A stretch of 64,000 nt of DNA, taken from Elmis aenea (Eukaryota > Arthropoda > Insecta > Coleoptera > Elmidae). Position 1 is the first letter of the stretch. Every line of letters starts with the position of its first letter. The DNA lies in the NCBI GenBank assembly GCA_947652605.1, contig OX393578.1:51839415-51903414 (forward strand), read 5' to 3'. Position numbers and translations under genes: made by a program. Under the pieces are notes generated by a model. The model was not told the origin of the DNA. It was given only the letters and a program-made list of their open reading frames with translations, and did not search any database. Positions 52,531-64,000 of the stretch are shown piece by piece.

Positions 52531-52576
52531 TTTGAAGAAGCAAGAGAATGAAAAGCGAAAATGCAGGCGGCTTCAT
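52531..52576 (-). CDS. Likely signal-peptide first exon of a secreted or membrane protein
   Basis: On the minus strand an ATG at 52576 opens a 46-nt coding segment: M-K-P-P-A-F-S-L-F-I-L-L-L-L-Q plus one base. It ends directly at a consensus donor, GTAAGT (52530 downward). A lysine near the start followed by eleven mostly hydrophobic residues is the layout of a secretory signal peptide, and many insect genes place it alone in exon 1. The exon is head-to-head with TRMO, with about 0.5 kb between the two start codons. The gene would extend leftward through a long intron. Downstream exons were not identified, so the product is unknown, and a chance match remains possible. Confidence 0.45.
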
Positions 52577-53085
52577 GTTGATTCACTTCACATTGTAGAT
52601 AAAAAATCACATTTAATAATACTGTACAATTAGTCTTACAATAAAATCACAGGAATTATTTAAAAAGTCACGGTTAATTTTCAGTTCATTTCTGATTTTT
52701 CATTAGCACTGACCCGCACTAACAATCAGATATACGCTAAAGAAAAACTGCCAACAATGTCCAGGAAAATTAACAACAATCACGTCTAGTTTTTATCAGG
52801 AAATATTATTATTAACATTTTAAATTTATTAAAAATTACCTATCGTACTTAACAATTAAATATTGGTCGTGCGATGTTAGTTTTTCACACATTTCGCGTG
52901 AAAATTTAAGCAAGAAACGTATACCCTATCTAGCGCGCCTTGGTTGTGAAACTGCGAAAACTGGGCAACAATATAATCAGAGGTATCTTTTGATTGGTCG
53001 AAAGTTAGTGTTCGCCGCGTGTCGGGAAAATCCGGAACCTGCAGTTTCGTATTCGCCTGTCAAATGGTACGTCGATTTTTGAATT
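52577..53085. promoter_or_regulatory. Putative bidirectional promoter between two divergent genes
   Basis: The 509 bp separate the start codons of TRMO (+) and the likely signal-peptide exon (-). The part near TRMO is the least AT-rich stretch of the neighbourhood (about 52920-53060). It contains an inverted CCAAT word (gattggtcg near 52995). An ATG at 53064 opens an out-of-frame upstream frame that overlaps the TRMO start. No TATA box is evident. Confidence 0.4.
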
Positions 53086-56000
53086 ATGGCTTCAAAAATA
53101 ACAGATTCATACACGAAAGACAGTGCAGAAGAAATAAAACATTTACAGAGTCAATTAAGTATAGCTCGAAGCGAAATTAGTAACCTAAGGTACGTAATAA
53201 ATTCTAGAGACGGTGAGAAAGTTTTCTAACCTATAAATATTCTAGACAGCAACTTAAGTCGTTAAAACATACGTATCGTAAAGATTGTGAAGATATTGAA
53301 CAGAAACTACAAAATTGGCAATGCTTTCAATGCAAAAACCGCCAGATATCGGAAAATGCTGCTTGTTCTTCATCGACAAACACGACCAAAAATAATTTGC
53401 CGTTACAATACATAGGAATGATAAATACTCAATTTCCTGAAAAAAGAGGGACACCGAGACAACCTGGTATATGTTCCGATATGGTAGCTAAGTTAACTCT
53501 GAATAACGATATATTTACTAACCCCGAACATGCCCTTGAAGGTCTACAAGAATTCTCACACATATGGTAAATATTTTGGATGTTTTAAATAATTGATGTT
53601 AACTTACATTCTTAAAGCTACCTAAAATAAACATTTATCATGAACTTTTTTGTAAATTTAAGTTGCCAGCAATATATTATTTGCCGTCGATATTAGCTAA
53701 AACAAATTCTAAGTCTTATTTACGTTAAATAGATATTTTAAATCTTTGTGCTATCATGTTAAATTAATCGATTATGTACTTCTCCACTTAATCTATATTA
53801 AATTCTTGTGTAGCTCGTTTTTGTCCCATCTAATGCTCGGCGTGGCCAATTTCGGCAATTAAAGTTAACAAAAACAATCGTTAATTTGACTAAAAAATGT
53901 ATGCTTTAGGATATTATTTCACTTCCACAAACACGGAGCTACACACACTCGTGCAAAAGTAACACCGCCGCGCTTGAACGGCCTACGAACCGGAGTCTTT
54001 GCAACAAGATCTCCTCATCGTCCTTGTCCGATAGGCTTGTCGTTGGTTAAAATAGACAGGATAATGGATAACACGATATACTTCAGCGGGGTCGATATGA
54101 TCGACCAAACACCCGTGTTGGACATTAAGCCCTATATTCCGCAATACGACAACCCGAGTTTGAGCTTACCGGTCGCCATGCACTTTAACAGCGCCGCACA
54201 AGATGTTGCCGTACCTGATTCGATTGAACACGCAGCAAATGTTCTAGTAAACGGATCACGTAACAATCACGTCGTGGATGTTTCGCATTTACATATAAAC
54301 AACTCGAATATTCGTGTCATGGACGGGGAAGAAAATATAGAGCGAAGCCAAGCCGTTGTGGGCGCTAGCTCGACCGTTCAACAAAATTTCAGTACGACTC
54401 TGGAGGAGTCCTATCATGACTCGAGGTAAAACTTCGTAAAAGTTTGCTTTATGAAGGTTTTGCACGTTTTTCTTACCTTGTTAGGTCTGCATCTCGTATT
54501 GGCGAGAGGGAAGCACCAGACGGAGAAGAGGAAGAGACTCCAAGACAAGCTCCTGCGGCGAACGACCAATCGACTCCTGTCACACCACAGCGACAAGTTC
54601 GTATTGCTTCTTGGATCGATCAGCCACCTGTTTCTATTTTAAACGTTGAGTTTAAAGAAAGAGCACTACTCCAGCTTCGCCAACTAGGAAATGAAGTGAG
54701 ATATATATCAGATTTATGATCAAGTTGATTTAGTATGTGTAATGTTAGATAATTTTTTTTTATACAGGGTGTTTCTTAAGTATTGCAAAAAAATTCGGGA
54801 GGTGATTCCTTATCAAAAATTAAGGGGGTCTTTCATATACAATTTTTTCCCTAAACGTCTCCTTTCGGAGTTACACCCCCTAAAGGGGAGCGGTAAAATT
54901 AGGCTTTTATTTTATTTCTCAAATTTGGATAAATGCAGGAAAATGATATTTGGTAGATGTTTTGTACTTATTGAATGGTTTCCCATAGTAATATTTTCAA
55001 TCAGCTCCCACCTTCACAGGGGGCTGAAAAGTGCGACCCCTGTTGGTTTTTTTATCAGAACTTTTTGGTACGTTAAAATTTTGCAATTAAAAAATAATTT
55101 TTTGAAAGCTTGGTTTGTTAAGAAACTTTTTTTATTCTTTAGTTTTTCTCGTAAAACTTTGTAATTGCAAAATTTTAATGTATCAAAAAGTTCTGATAAA
55201 AAATCCAACAGGGGTCGCACTTTTCAGCCCCCTGTGAAGGTGGAGGATGTTTGAAAATATTACTATGTGAAACCTTTTAATAAGTATAAAACATCTACCA
55301 AATATCATTCTTCTACATTTATCAAAATTTGAAAAAAATAAAAACCCTTTAGGAGGGTGTAACTCCGAAAGGAGACGTTTAAGAAAAAAAATTTGTATGA
55401 AAGACCCCCTTAATTTTCGATAAGGACCCGAATTTTTTCGCAATACTTAAGAAACACCCTGTATATGTTTAAAAAAAATTCTTTAAAGCATGTATCAGGA
55501 TCTTGAATTTTTTAATTTAGAAGCCACAAAAACGCACCTGGAAAGTTTTTTTTTTTAATAGGGTATTATAGTAGGTACTACCCGAAAATTCATAGTATCT
55601 ACCTTATATTGTTTAATAAAGTTTCATTGTAATATTAAATTTCATCAAGAAAATTTAAATGAACTTTTTGATCATCCAATATATTTTAAATATTTTAAAA
55701 CAGTGATTCTTAACATGTGGGGCACGCCTTGTAAGGGGGGCGCGAAGAAAATTGAAAAATAAAAGCAAAACTGTTATTAAAACAATAGAAACTCAATAAC
55801 ATAAAATAAATACTGAAAATGACAGCACTTACAATAGGTTCTCAGTGAGCCTAATAAATACTGTTCCGGATTTCAATGTATTCTTAAGTCATCATTAGCC
55901 AAAAAAGGTATTAAACAGTAATAAACATTTTTAAAAAATACATTCAGCCCAAAGACGGTTGAGAAATAAAAACAAATAGAGTGATTTGGCGGGACTAGAG

Positions 56001-57241
56001 GATTGGGAGAAGGGCGTAATAAAAATTTAAATAAAAAAGTGGGGCGCAATACAATTTGATATAGAATAGGGGGGTGCAAGTACAAAAATGACAGGAAGCG
56101 TGGGAAGAATATTTAACAGTTTAAGAACAACATTTTTTGGAAATAGAGAAATCCCAAAACGAACAAAAGTGGAAGTGGTCAAAAAGATAGTAACTCTGGC
56201 ACTTTTATACGGAAGTGAAATGTGGACATACAAACAAAAATAGTAGCCGAGTGAATGCAGCAGGAATGAGATTTCTAAGAAAAATCCAAGGAAAAACCAA
56301 AAAAGATAGAATCAGAAATGAAACATACAGAGAACGATTAAAGATAAAAACAGTTGAAACAAAAATACAAGAAAGGCAGCTGGGATGGTTGGGTCACATC
56401 TATAGGATGAAAGAAGAAAGGTTAACCAGAAAAGCCTATGAAACAAAATCACAGAGAAAAAACAAAAGAGGTAGACCGAGAAAAACCTGACAAGACGAAG
56501 TTAAAAAAGCAGCAGCGGATAGAAACATCAAATGGAAAACATAAAAAAGCTAACACAAGACAGAAAAACATGGAAAAAAAGTCAGCACAACACAACTCAA
56601 CAATCCTACACCCTGGCCTTATCAGAGGTGGGGGCAAGAGGGGCAGATGCCCCATGCCTCACAGTTTTAGGAGCCTCAATTTTTAATTTGATCTGTTAGA
56701 AAACAATACGTAAAATTTTTGTAGTTAAAATAACTGTTTTACAGGACATATTTTATATTTTTCCCTCATAGTTTTTAATTTTGAAGGGCCTTAAAAACAT
56801 TGTTCGCCCTGGGCCTCGCATTTACTCTGAAACGCCCTGCCTACACCTAACAGTAAAAGGACTCATGACTAAATAAGTACAAAAAGGTTGAGAAACACTG
56901 CTTTAAAAGATTAAGTAAGAAAATCATTGAAGTGTTTTTTGTTTTAAATGAAATACTAACTTAGTTTGAACATCACAACTCAGCCTCCACAATAATTTCT
57001 AAAAAAACCCTGTGTACTACAAATTCCTTTTTATTTTTTACAGGGAAAGAAAAAGAAGGTTCTAATAACCAACGTTTTACGAGAAGATCCACGATCCATC
57101 TATCTACGTGAACAAGTAGAGAGTTCGGGGTACGTTTTTCGTATAGCAGAATTATATGTATCATGTAGATTTGACGATAGCGCACATGTAGTTACAGTTT
57201 ATCAAATATTTCAAGATTTTGTAGCACAATCAGATGAATAG
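53086..57241 (+). CDS. TRMO: tRNA (adenine(37)-N6)-methyltransferase TRMO, five exons
   Basis: Exons 53086-53189, 53246-53566, 53910-54425, 54485-54695 and 57044-57241 join in frame with GT-AG introns to 449 codons, close to the human protein's length. TRMO uses S-adenosylmethionine to methylate N6 of t6A37 in certain tRNAs. Residues 10-60 are a coiled coil ending in C-F-Q-C (61-64). The TsaA-like beta-barrel domain follows: P-R-Q-P-G at 105-109, G-L-Q-E-F-S-H-I-W at 134-142, F-H-F-H at 145-148, the SAM-site motif R-S-P-H-R-P-C-P-I-G at 175-184 (a cysteine replaces the usual asparagine) and D-I-K-P-Y-I-P at 213-219. A variable linker (224-384) leads to the conserved C-terminus with V-L-R-E-D-P-R-S at 395-402. 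Intron 4 is swollen by transposons. A start at 53086 is favoured because it opens the coiled coil. The gene appears intact. Confidence 0.93.
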
Positions 57242-60200
57242 ACTTATATTCTGTAGTTAAAGAAATCACGTTTTAGTTTAAAGGGTAAAAAAAAATACAC
57301 TTAATTCATGTCTGACTGCAACTTGTCGGTTGTGGAATATCGCCAACAGTAAAGTATTATCGTGTACACACATTTTACCAGCATGTTAAAAATTAACAAA
57401 AGAAAGATTTGTGTACATAAAATTGCTATTCATATTATTTTTAGGTGAAAACTACTTATTTGCGTTCTGTGATTAAGTTTGAATATTTTAAAGGCTGTTG
57501 TACTCAATGTATAATTTATTATTGTAGCTTATTTTTATTTATTTAGTGTTTTTTTTTATATAATTGTGTGCTTAATGTAAGTAAAATTTCATGCATGTAC
57601 TCCTAAAAATTAGGCTGTGTGGTATCTTATAGTTGCAATAATGTACTTTAATGAAATATATTTTACTTAACTGTAAATCTCGTACATGCATTTATGTATA
57701 CTGTGTAAAAAATAAATATAGTTAGTGAAATTTATTCAGGTTATTTTAATTATTGGTAGTAGTAGTATTTTTACATGATAATTTCATAATCTCAAAGTGA
57801 AAATTAACTTCTAAATTCCACAAAATATAATGAAACAAATGGCAGATAAACATATTTGAGCGAGTATTTTAAATAAATTAATATTTTTGTACTTTAAGGA
57901 CCATAAAATGCAAAACAATTAAAAAAATATTTTCTACAGCACATCATTTGCCACACATATCGTAAACACCCTGTATATAAATTGCACTGTTCGTGCATGA
58001 AATGTACATAAAATAAGCTTAAGTTGTAATCCATAACTTAAAAAAAAAAGGCCCAGCAGTGGCCTATGCAGGAAAAGGTTAGGGGGTCATAACCCCTCCC
58101 AAGAAGGGGCGTGCGTAGGTGTAGGTAAAGCTATGCTGTAGGTGTAGGGTGTAGGGTGTGGTCGACATTAAAATTATATCGATATTTTTATTTAAAGCCG
58201 GAGATCTAAATTTTTAAAAAACTGAAAAGAGACTGGTGACTAAAAAAAAAGTCCTCAGCTCGCACTCGTGTTTGTGTGTGAGATTGAACATGTAAAAATC
58301 AATTTAAAAGGCCTTTATTAACCCCCCCTTCCATGCAAACATCCTACCTACGCCACTGAGGCCTAGAAAACATCCTTTTGATTAGTATTAGGTAGGAGCA
58401 AAAGTATTTTCGTTTTTTTTTTCTAGTCATCTTGGATACTAAACAATTGATAAAAGTTTGACAAGTTATATGTCAAATTAAAAAGCGCATCTTCTAGTTT
58501 AGTTTTTGTGTCAGTTAGTTTAATTGCTTGTGGTTAAAAGTTCTTTAAATGTCTGAAACAAATGTTGAAGTTCTTGCAATTTTACGACACTACTGGAAAT
58601 TGGGGCGAAGCGCCGCTGATGCCGCACGAACTATACGTGATGTGGAAGGTCAGGATACTATCTCAAATCGTACTGCACAAAATTGGTATATAAAATTCAA
58701 AAACGGCGATACCAGCCTTCAAAAACAAGCTCGTTCTTGGCGGCCCTCCATGGTAGACCAGGGGGGCCTACTTCAAGCCGTCGAGGAATCGCCAACAACA
58801 ACTACTACAAATTTATCGCACGAACTTGGGCCTTCGCGATGGACTATAGGTCGCCACCTACATAAGCTAGGTAATTTCAAAAAACGCTGTAGAGAAATAC
58901 CCCATGATTTGTCACCAGAGCAAGCAGAACGTCGGGTCAGTGTATGTAGAGAACTACTCAGCAACCCTCAAGACCATCGGTTCTTTCGCCGGATTGTGAC
59001 CAGCGACGAAAAGTGGATCTACCTTCGTAATCCCAGTAGATCAAACCAGTGGTTAAGTAGAGGCCAACGTGGAGAACCTGTGGTAAAGCGCGGAAGATTC
59101 GAAACCAAGGTTATGCTTTGCGTCTGGTGGTATTACGAAGGTGTGGTTCACTTTGAGTTGGTTCCTGATGGTCGAACGATCAACGCGGAACTCTACTGCG
59201 AGCAGCTTGATCAAGTGTACGCATCCTTACAATGAAAATACCCTGCTTTGGTCAACCGACGACGAGTGCTGTTACAGCAAGACAACGCTAGACCGCATAC
59301 GGCCCAAATGACCCTCCGGAAACTGGAGGATCTTGATGGAATAGAAGTGCTACCACACCCTGCATACAGTCCCGACCTAGCACCATCGGATTACCACATG
59401 TTCCGGTCAATGGCGCATTTCCTGACTGGGCGGGACTTTGCTAATGTTCAGGAAGTAGAAGAAGGGTGTCGCGAGTTCTTCGACTCTAAGTCCCAAGAAT
59501 GGTACCGGAGGGGAATTGAAAACCTGGCAAAAAAATGGATTAAGACCATTCAATACAATGGACTATATTTTGATTTTTGATTTAATTTAGTTTGTTAAGA
59601 ATATTAAAAATAAATATCATGTTAAAAAACGAAAATACTTTTGCTCCTACCTAATATTAAGTATGATTAATGATTATACTACTATTTTTTAATATTATTA
59701 ACCACAAAGTTCATCAGGTGATTTAAGCATGAAGTTATTTAATGCAAATTAAACAAATTTCAAAATTGCATCATGAAAAATTTGTCATCAATCAATTAAC
59801 CCCGCTGTGATTGAATTGATATGTGATTGAATTGATACAAAAAAGTGGCAAAGTTTGGATAAATTCACACTTCATATTTCACGACAAAAATCGGCAAAAT
59901 TCGCCTAGGTGTGGAGGCTCGTCCCCTGAATCGGCAATTAGCCTCGAAGCAGAAATAGCTAGATTAAAAAATAACACAAAAAAAGCTGTTACCTTCAGAG
60001 CTAAACTCGTATTATTTGGTTGTCGATGGTCTTCATTCTTGATCACAACACACCCGAAAACTCCCAATTTTGACCGACACTCGTTACTTGACCGAATATC
60101 TAAACTAAGTCAAATATTCGGCTTTACTCCGAGGTCTTCCAAAAGCAGGAGCTACGCGTTTATTTGCAATAGACAACGCAATTTTCGTTATTAAATTAGT

Positions 60201-63200
60201 CACACAACTGAACCACTTGCTTTGCAATGGAATGCGTACGCGAAACGTCACCTTCAATCCTGCGAAAATAAGCTACAGCTTACTATTATGAATCGGGAAG
60301 TGTTTTATAGCGTCGTCTTGTTAGTTAATTTCCGCGTTTTTTTGGCGCGAAATTTGATGTCTTGGGAAATAAAAACAACAATTTGAAAAACTAATGCACC
60401 AAATAAATCACAAATTTATTGGAATTGGAATCAATCTCAATTTTTCAACTTCAAAAACGCTTTTAATTTCTATCTTAGATTCATCTTTGATTTGATGTCC
60501 CAAATTTGACTCTACATGAAAAATGTCGCTCATCCTAAGAGCTACAAAGTCAGTTAAATCGAGGAAAAATTGCGCAATTTATGGCTGTATTAAAATCTGA
60601 AAAAAAATTACCACAGCTCTCTTCGTTCAGCAACTGTCAAGAAAAACTTTAAAAGAACCATTAGCCTTTTTTGTTTTATTTTCTTAATTTTTGGAAATTG
60701 AAAAACAAAAAACTTTTTCTCAGAGCAACTATATTCTCTAAAACCAGATGTAATTTGGCAGTGGCGTAACAAGAAGCGAATGAGCCCTTGTGCAAGCAAC
60801 GAATTAATGGGCCCTTCGGATATATTAATATAAATAAACTAATTGAAAATGTATCATTGTATCAAAAGATCTCTTGTCATAATGTTAGACTATTTTCAAG
60901 TCGTTCGACTGTTAATTCGTTAAGAAATAGATTTATTAAATAATTTATAATTCGAGAAATATTAATTGTAGATTTGGGGTATGTTTAATGTTTTTTAAAA
61001 ACTAATAAATTATCTGCAAAAAACATATGAATGTATAAAATGTTGTGCTTAAAATAACAAAACCACATGTTAATTAAATACTCGGTATATTTGAAAATAA
61101 TTTTGCATTATGCAGCTTGTGGTGCCAAACAACTTTTGTATGAATTTTGTTCTTGTATCTACTCCAATTACAACCCTATGAAATAATTTGTGTCGATTTA
61201 ATTCTTACAACTCAAATCAAAGGCATTTATTTTGATATTCTTGGGGATGTATATTCGTAAATATACATATAATAGCTATTTAGTAAGTGAATTGGTGGGT
61301 TAAAATACCAAAAGCGTGACAAAGAAAGAGAATCACTAGACGAAGATAGCATGTGCATTACAAGTGCAAATTTTTGAGCACTTGACCACAAAAGTTTCGA
61401 ATTTAAATACACATATCGCACATAATGATCAAATTATTTTAAGTACACGATTGCATATACAAATGACATATTTATATTTTTTCATGGGTGGTTTTCGAGA
61501 ATATAATTAAACCTAAACGTAAAAATTTCTAAAAATCCCAATCAAAAATTGCTACGCAAAGTGTACAAATGGAATTTTAGTGGCGCTTAAATTCCCACCT
61601 ACGCAAATCGTTTGCGCATTCAAGTTCAGACAGAAATTAACTTGAGTTGTATTTCTTAATATCACCACAGAGGACGCCACCTCCTTGACATTACTCCAAG
61701 GGGCGGAGCAACTTGCTTGTATACGAGACACGTTTAAAAATTATTTTACAGAATCATTCAACTTTTAAACGTAATTTCTTAAATTAAAATTATTAAAAAT
61801 AATTCTAACGTACATCGTAGCTCCTTATTATAAGCACCTACACAAAAACAACCATTGTTTTCATGTGTCTGCCTAAAGGATTTTATTATAAAATTTTCAA
61901 TAAACCCCTGTATAATTCACTGTTGATTCGTATTTGAGATTTTTGTCACATTGGCGCCACATTACGGACAGCGTCGCTTAAACTGGTTAGTGCGCATGAC
62001 AATTGATTTTATACCTAGACTCAAAAATTTTAAGCGATTGTCCTAATGGTGCCTGTACACCTGAGAGTAAAGTACTCTCGAGAGTAGCGTCGCCAAGGAT
62101 ACAGCCAATCGCGAGTTACTCTCAGGGGCTGTATCCTTGGCGACGCTACTCTCGAGAGTACTTTACTCTCAGGTGTACAGGCACCATTAGACTTCCAAAA
62201 AATCTTATTAAATCAATTCGTTTTTGATTCTGCATTATCCAGTGTGTATTTATTGTAATGAAAAAGTTAATAAAAACCAGGGCTGCCGACAGACAATGAG
62301 TAAAAAACAATAAAATTAAAACAATATAATAATGATTCTAATTTGAATTTTTATAGTAGATTTTACAAAGGCAACCATACACTTCAGTAAAAATCAAAAT
62401 AGTTATTGTAACGACAAAGTTATTAAAAAAAATGTTTTGGAACTCTAGAAACGATGACATTTATAAGGAAAGATCTAATAAAATAATAAAATTAAACAAA
62501 GTTATTTTTATATCTCAAATATGAATTTAAAAAGTATACTGTACATGGGCCCCCTTGGCTTGTGGGTCCGTGTCCACTGCACCCCCGATTTCTCTGCCAC
62601 TGCTAAAACCTACTTAACTGTAAGTTCAAACTTTCATTTTCTCATCATTAAACGACTTTACCTTTAACTAAACTTTGCTTTTAAAACTTGATTTAATTAA
62701 ATTATTTATTGATGACAATAATAAATGTTTATCATATTTTGTACAATAAGTTGTTTTCGAATGTTGTAGACACAATTTAGTTAGTATACTGCAATTATTT
62801 ATAAGAGCTAATTCTTTTCATTCTCCATTATGCAATTAAGATCATTTTTGTTTAAAGTTTGGTAAAAACACAGCTCATAATTATACATCAAAATATTGTA
62901 CAAAACTCTAAGTACAAAACTCTTAGTACAACGTAAATAAAATAATGCAGTATGGCATCAAAATGCAAATTAAAAAGTGATAAAAGCAAATATGTCATAG
63001 AGAAGTTACATAAAAACAATTGCCATTAGGTCAGATGAACAACTATACAGAAAAAATCAACAACGAAGCTTCAGCAAAACCTGCATTTACAACATATGCA
63101 ACTCAAAACAGTCCTTTTAGGCTCATTTCTTTTTCTATGGGAAATGCATTAAAAAAAATAACAAGCTTTATGAGAATAATGCTATTAAAACATTAAATAC

Positions 63201-64000
63201 ATAAAATAATTAAAAAATGGTATAATTGTCGATACATAACACAATTTAAATAAAAATAGGTACTTTTTAAAACACATTTAAATTAATAATTCATTTTTAA
63301 TACCTTAATACTTGCACGTAATTAAAACAACTTTTATTATTGGTTTATAATAAATAATCTTAAATTATAATCTACATCTTAAGTCTAAGATCTATTTACA
63401 CGAGAAATATATAATAAACAGCAGTTTCAATGAAATATTATCGCACCTTCGAAGATTTGTTTGACAAAATCTTCAAAAATACCTTTAAAAATCTATTAGT
63501 CAAGGCAAGATTGCATTATCATTGGTATCTATAGAAATTTATTCACATAAATTGTGTCCATTTTTTTTCGGATTTCTGCCACTTTGAAGTTACAAGACAA
63601 ACGTTACGTGAATCAGTAAACTTGTTATAGATATCGCAACACAATTTAAAATGCCAGAATTGTTTTTGATAAGACATTTACAAGATGCGTCTTCCGGCAT
63701 TTTAAATCCAGCATCAGTCATAGATAAACACAACTAATTTTATTGCATGGACAATAAAAAATTATAAAAATTATTATGCAATTAATGAAGGAATGGTTCA
63801 TTAACGAAACAATTGGCAGCAAAATTTTAAAAACTTTAGTCTTTATTGATCTAACTAATCAGTTAGATATAACAACAACTTTGGCAAACTTTATTTTTTA
63901 TTCACCCTAATTTTATCCTATGTAAAACAAATGTAATTTTGCTACCAACAACGTAATTGGTGGTTAATAAAATCATTAACACAAATAATTAAAACATTAT

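Overview
This window looks like nuclear DNA of an insect, probably a beetle. It is AT-rich, it has one recognisable multi-exon host gene with short GT-AG introns, and almost everything else is transposon-derived: long-arm foldback elements, hAT, mariner, PIF/Harbinger, non-LTR and LTR remnants, a tRNA-derived SINE and a satellite array. The order-level guess is an inference from the style of the repeats and was not tested by any search.

Layout. 1-3385 is the edge of a 153-bp tandem satellite. 4112-6226 is a dead DNA transposon carrying a broken C2H2 zinc-finger gene. 6.3-24.6 kb is a field of foldback elements, including a Harbinger element (19879-21627, TTA target duplications) whose coding middle is replaced by another foldback element, plus a SINE and a hAT miniature element. 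26.1-30.0 kb is a compound locus: one foldback element that took in a second foldback element and a hAT element (27858-29574, perfect 8-bp target duplication). 35.9-41.8 kb holds two solo LTRs of one family in opposite orientation. Each carries insertions the other lacks, so they act as natural empty sites for three other elements. 44.0-45.0 kb is an internally deleted LINE on the minus strand.

Host genes. 53086-57241 (+) is a five-exon gene for the tRNA N6-threonylcarbamoyladenosine methyltransferase TRMO (449 codons by my splicing model). About 0.5 kb upstream and divergent, on the minus strand, is a likely signal-peptide first exon (52531-52576) whose remaining exons I could not find. TRMO intron 4 has grown to 2.3 kb by transposon insertion, while the other introns are 56, 343 and 59 bp. 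58388-59654 is a nearly intact mariner with one nonsense codon. The right end (59.7-64 kb) holds no gene I recognise, but it contains a perfect 64-bp-arm hairpin at 62043-62190.

Most interesting pattern. Many unrelated-looking hairpin elements begin with the same TACAGGGTG end. Four of the families also share a second block, ATCTCG or close to it, about 36-43 bp inside the end. This suggests one mobilising enzyme for several families. Nothing in the window encodes that enzyme.
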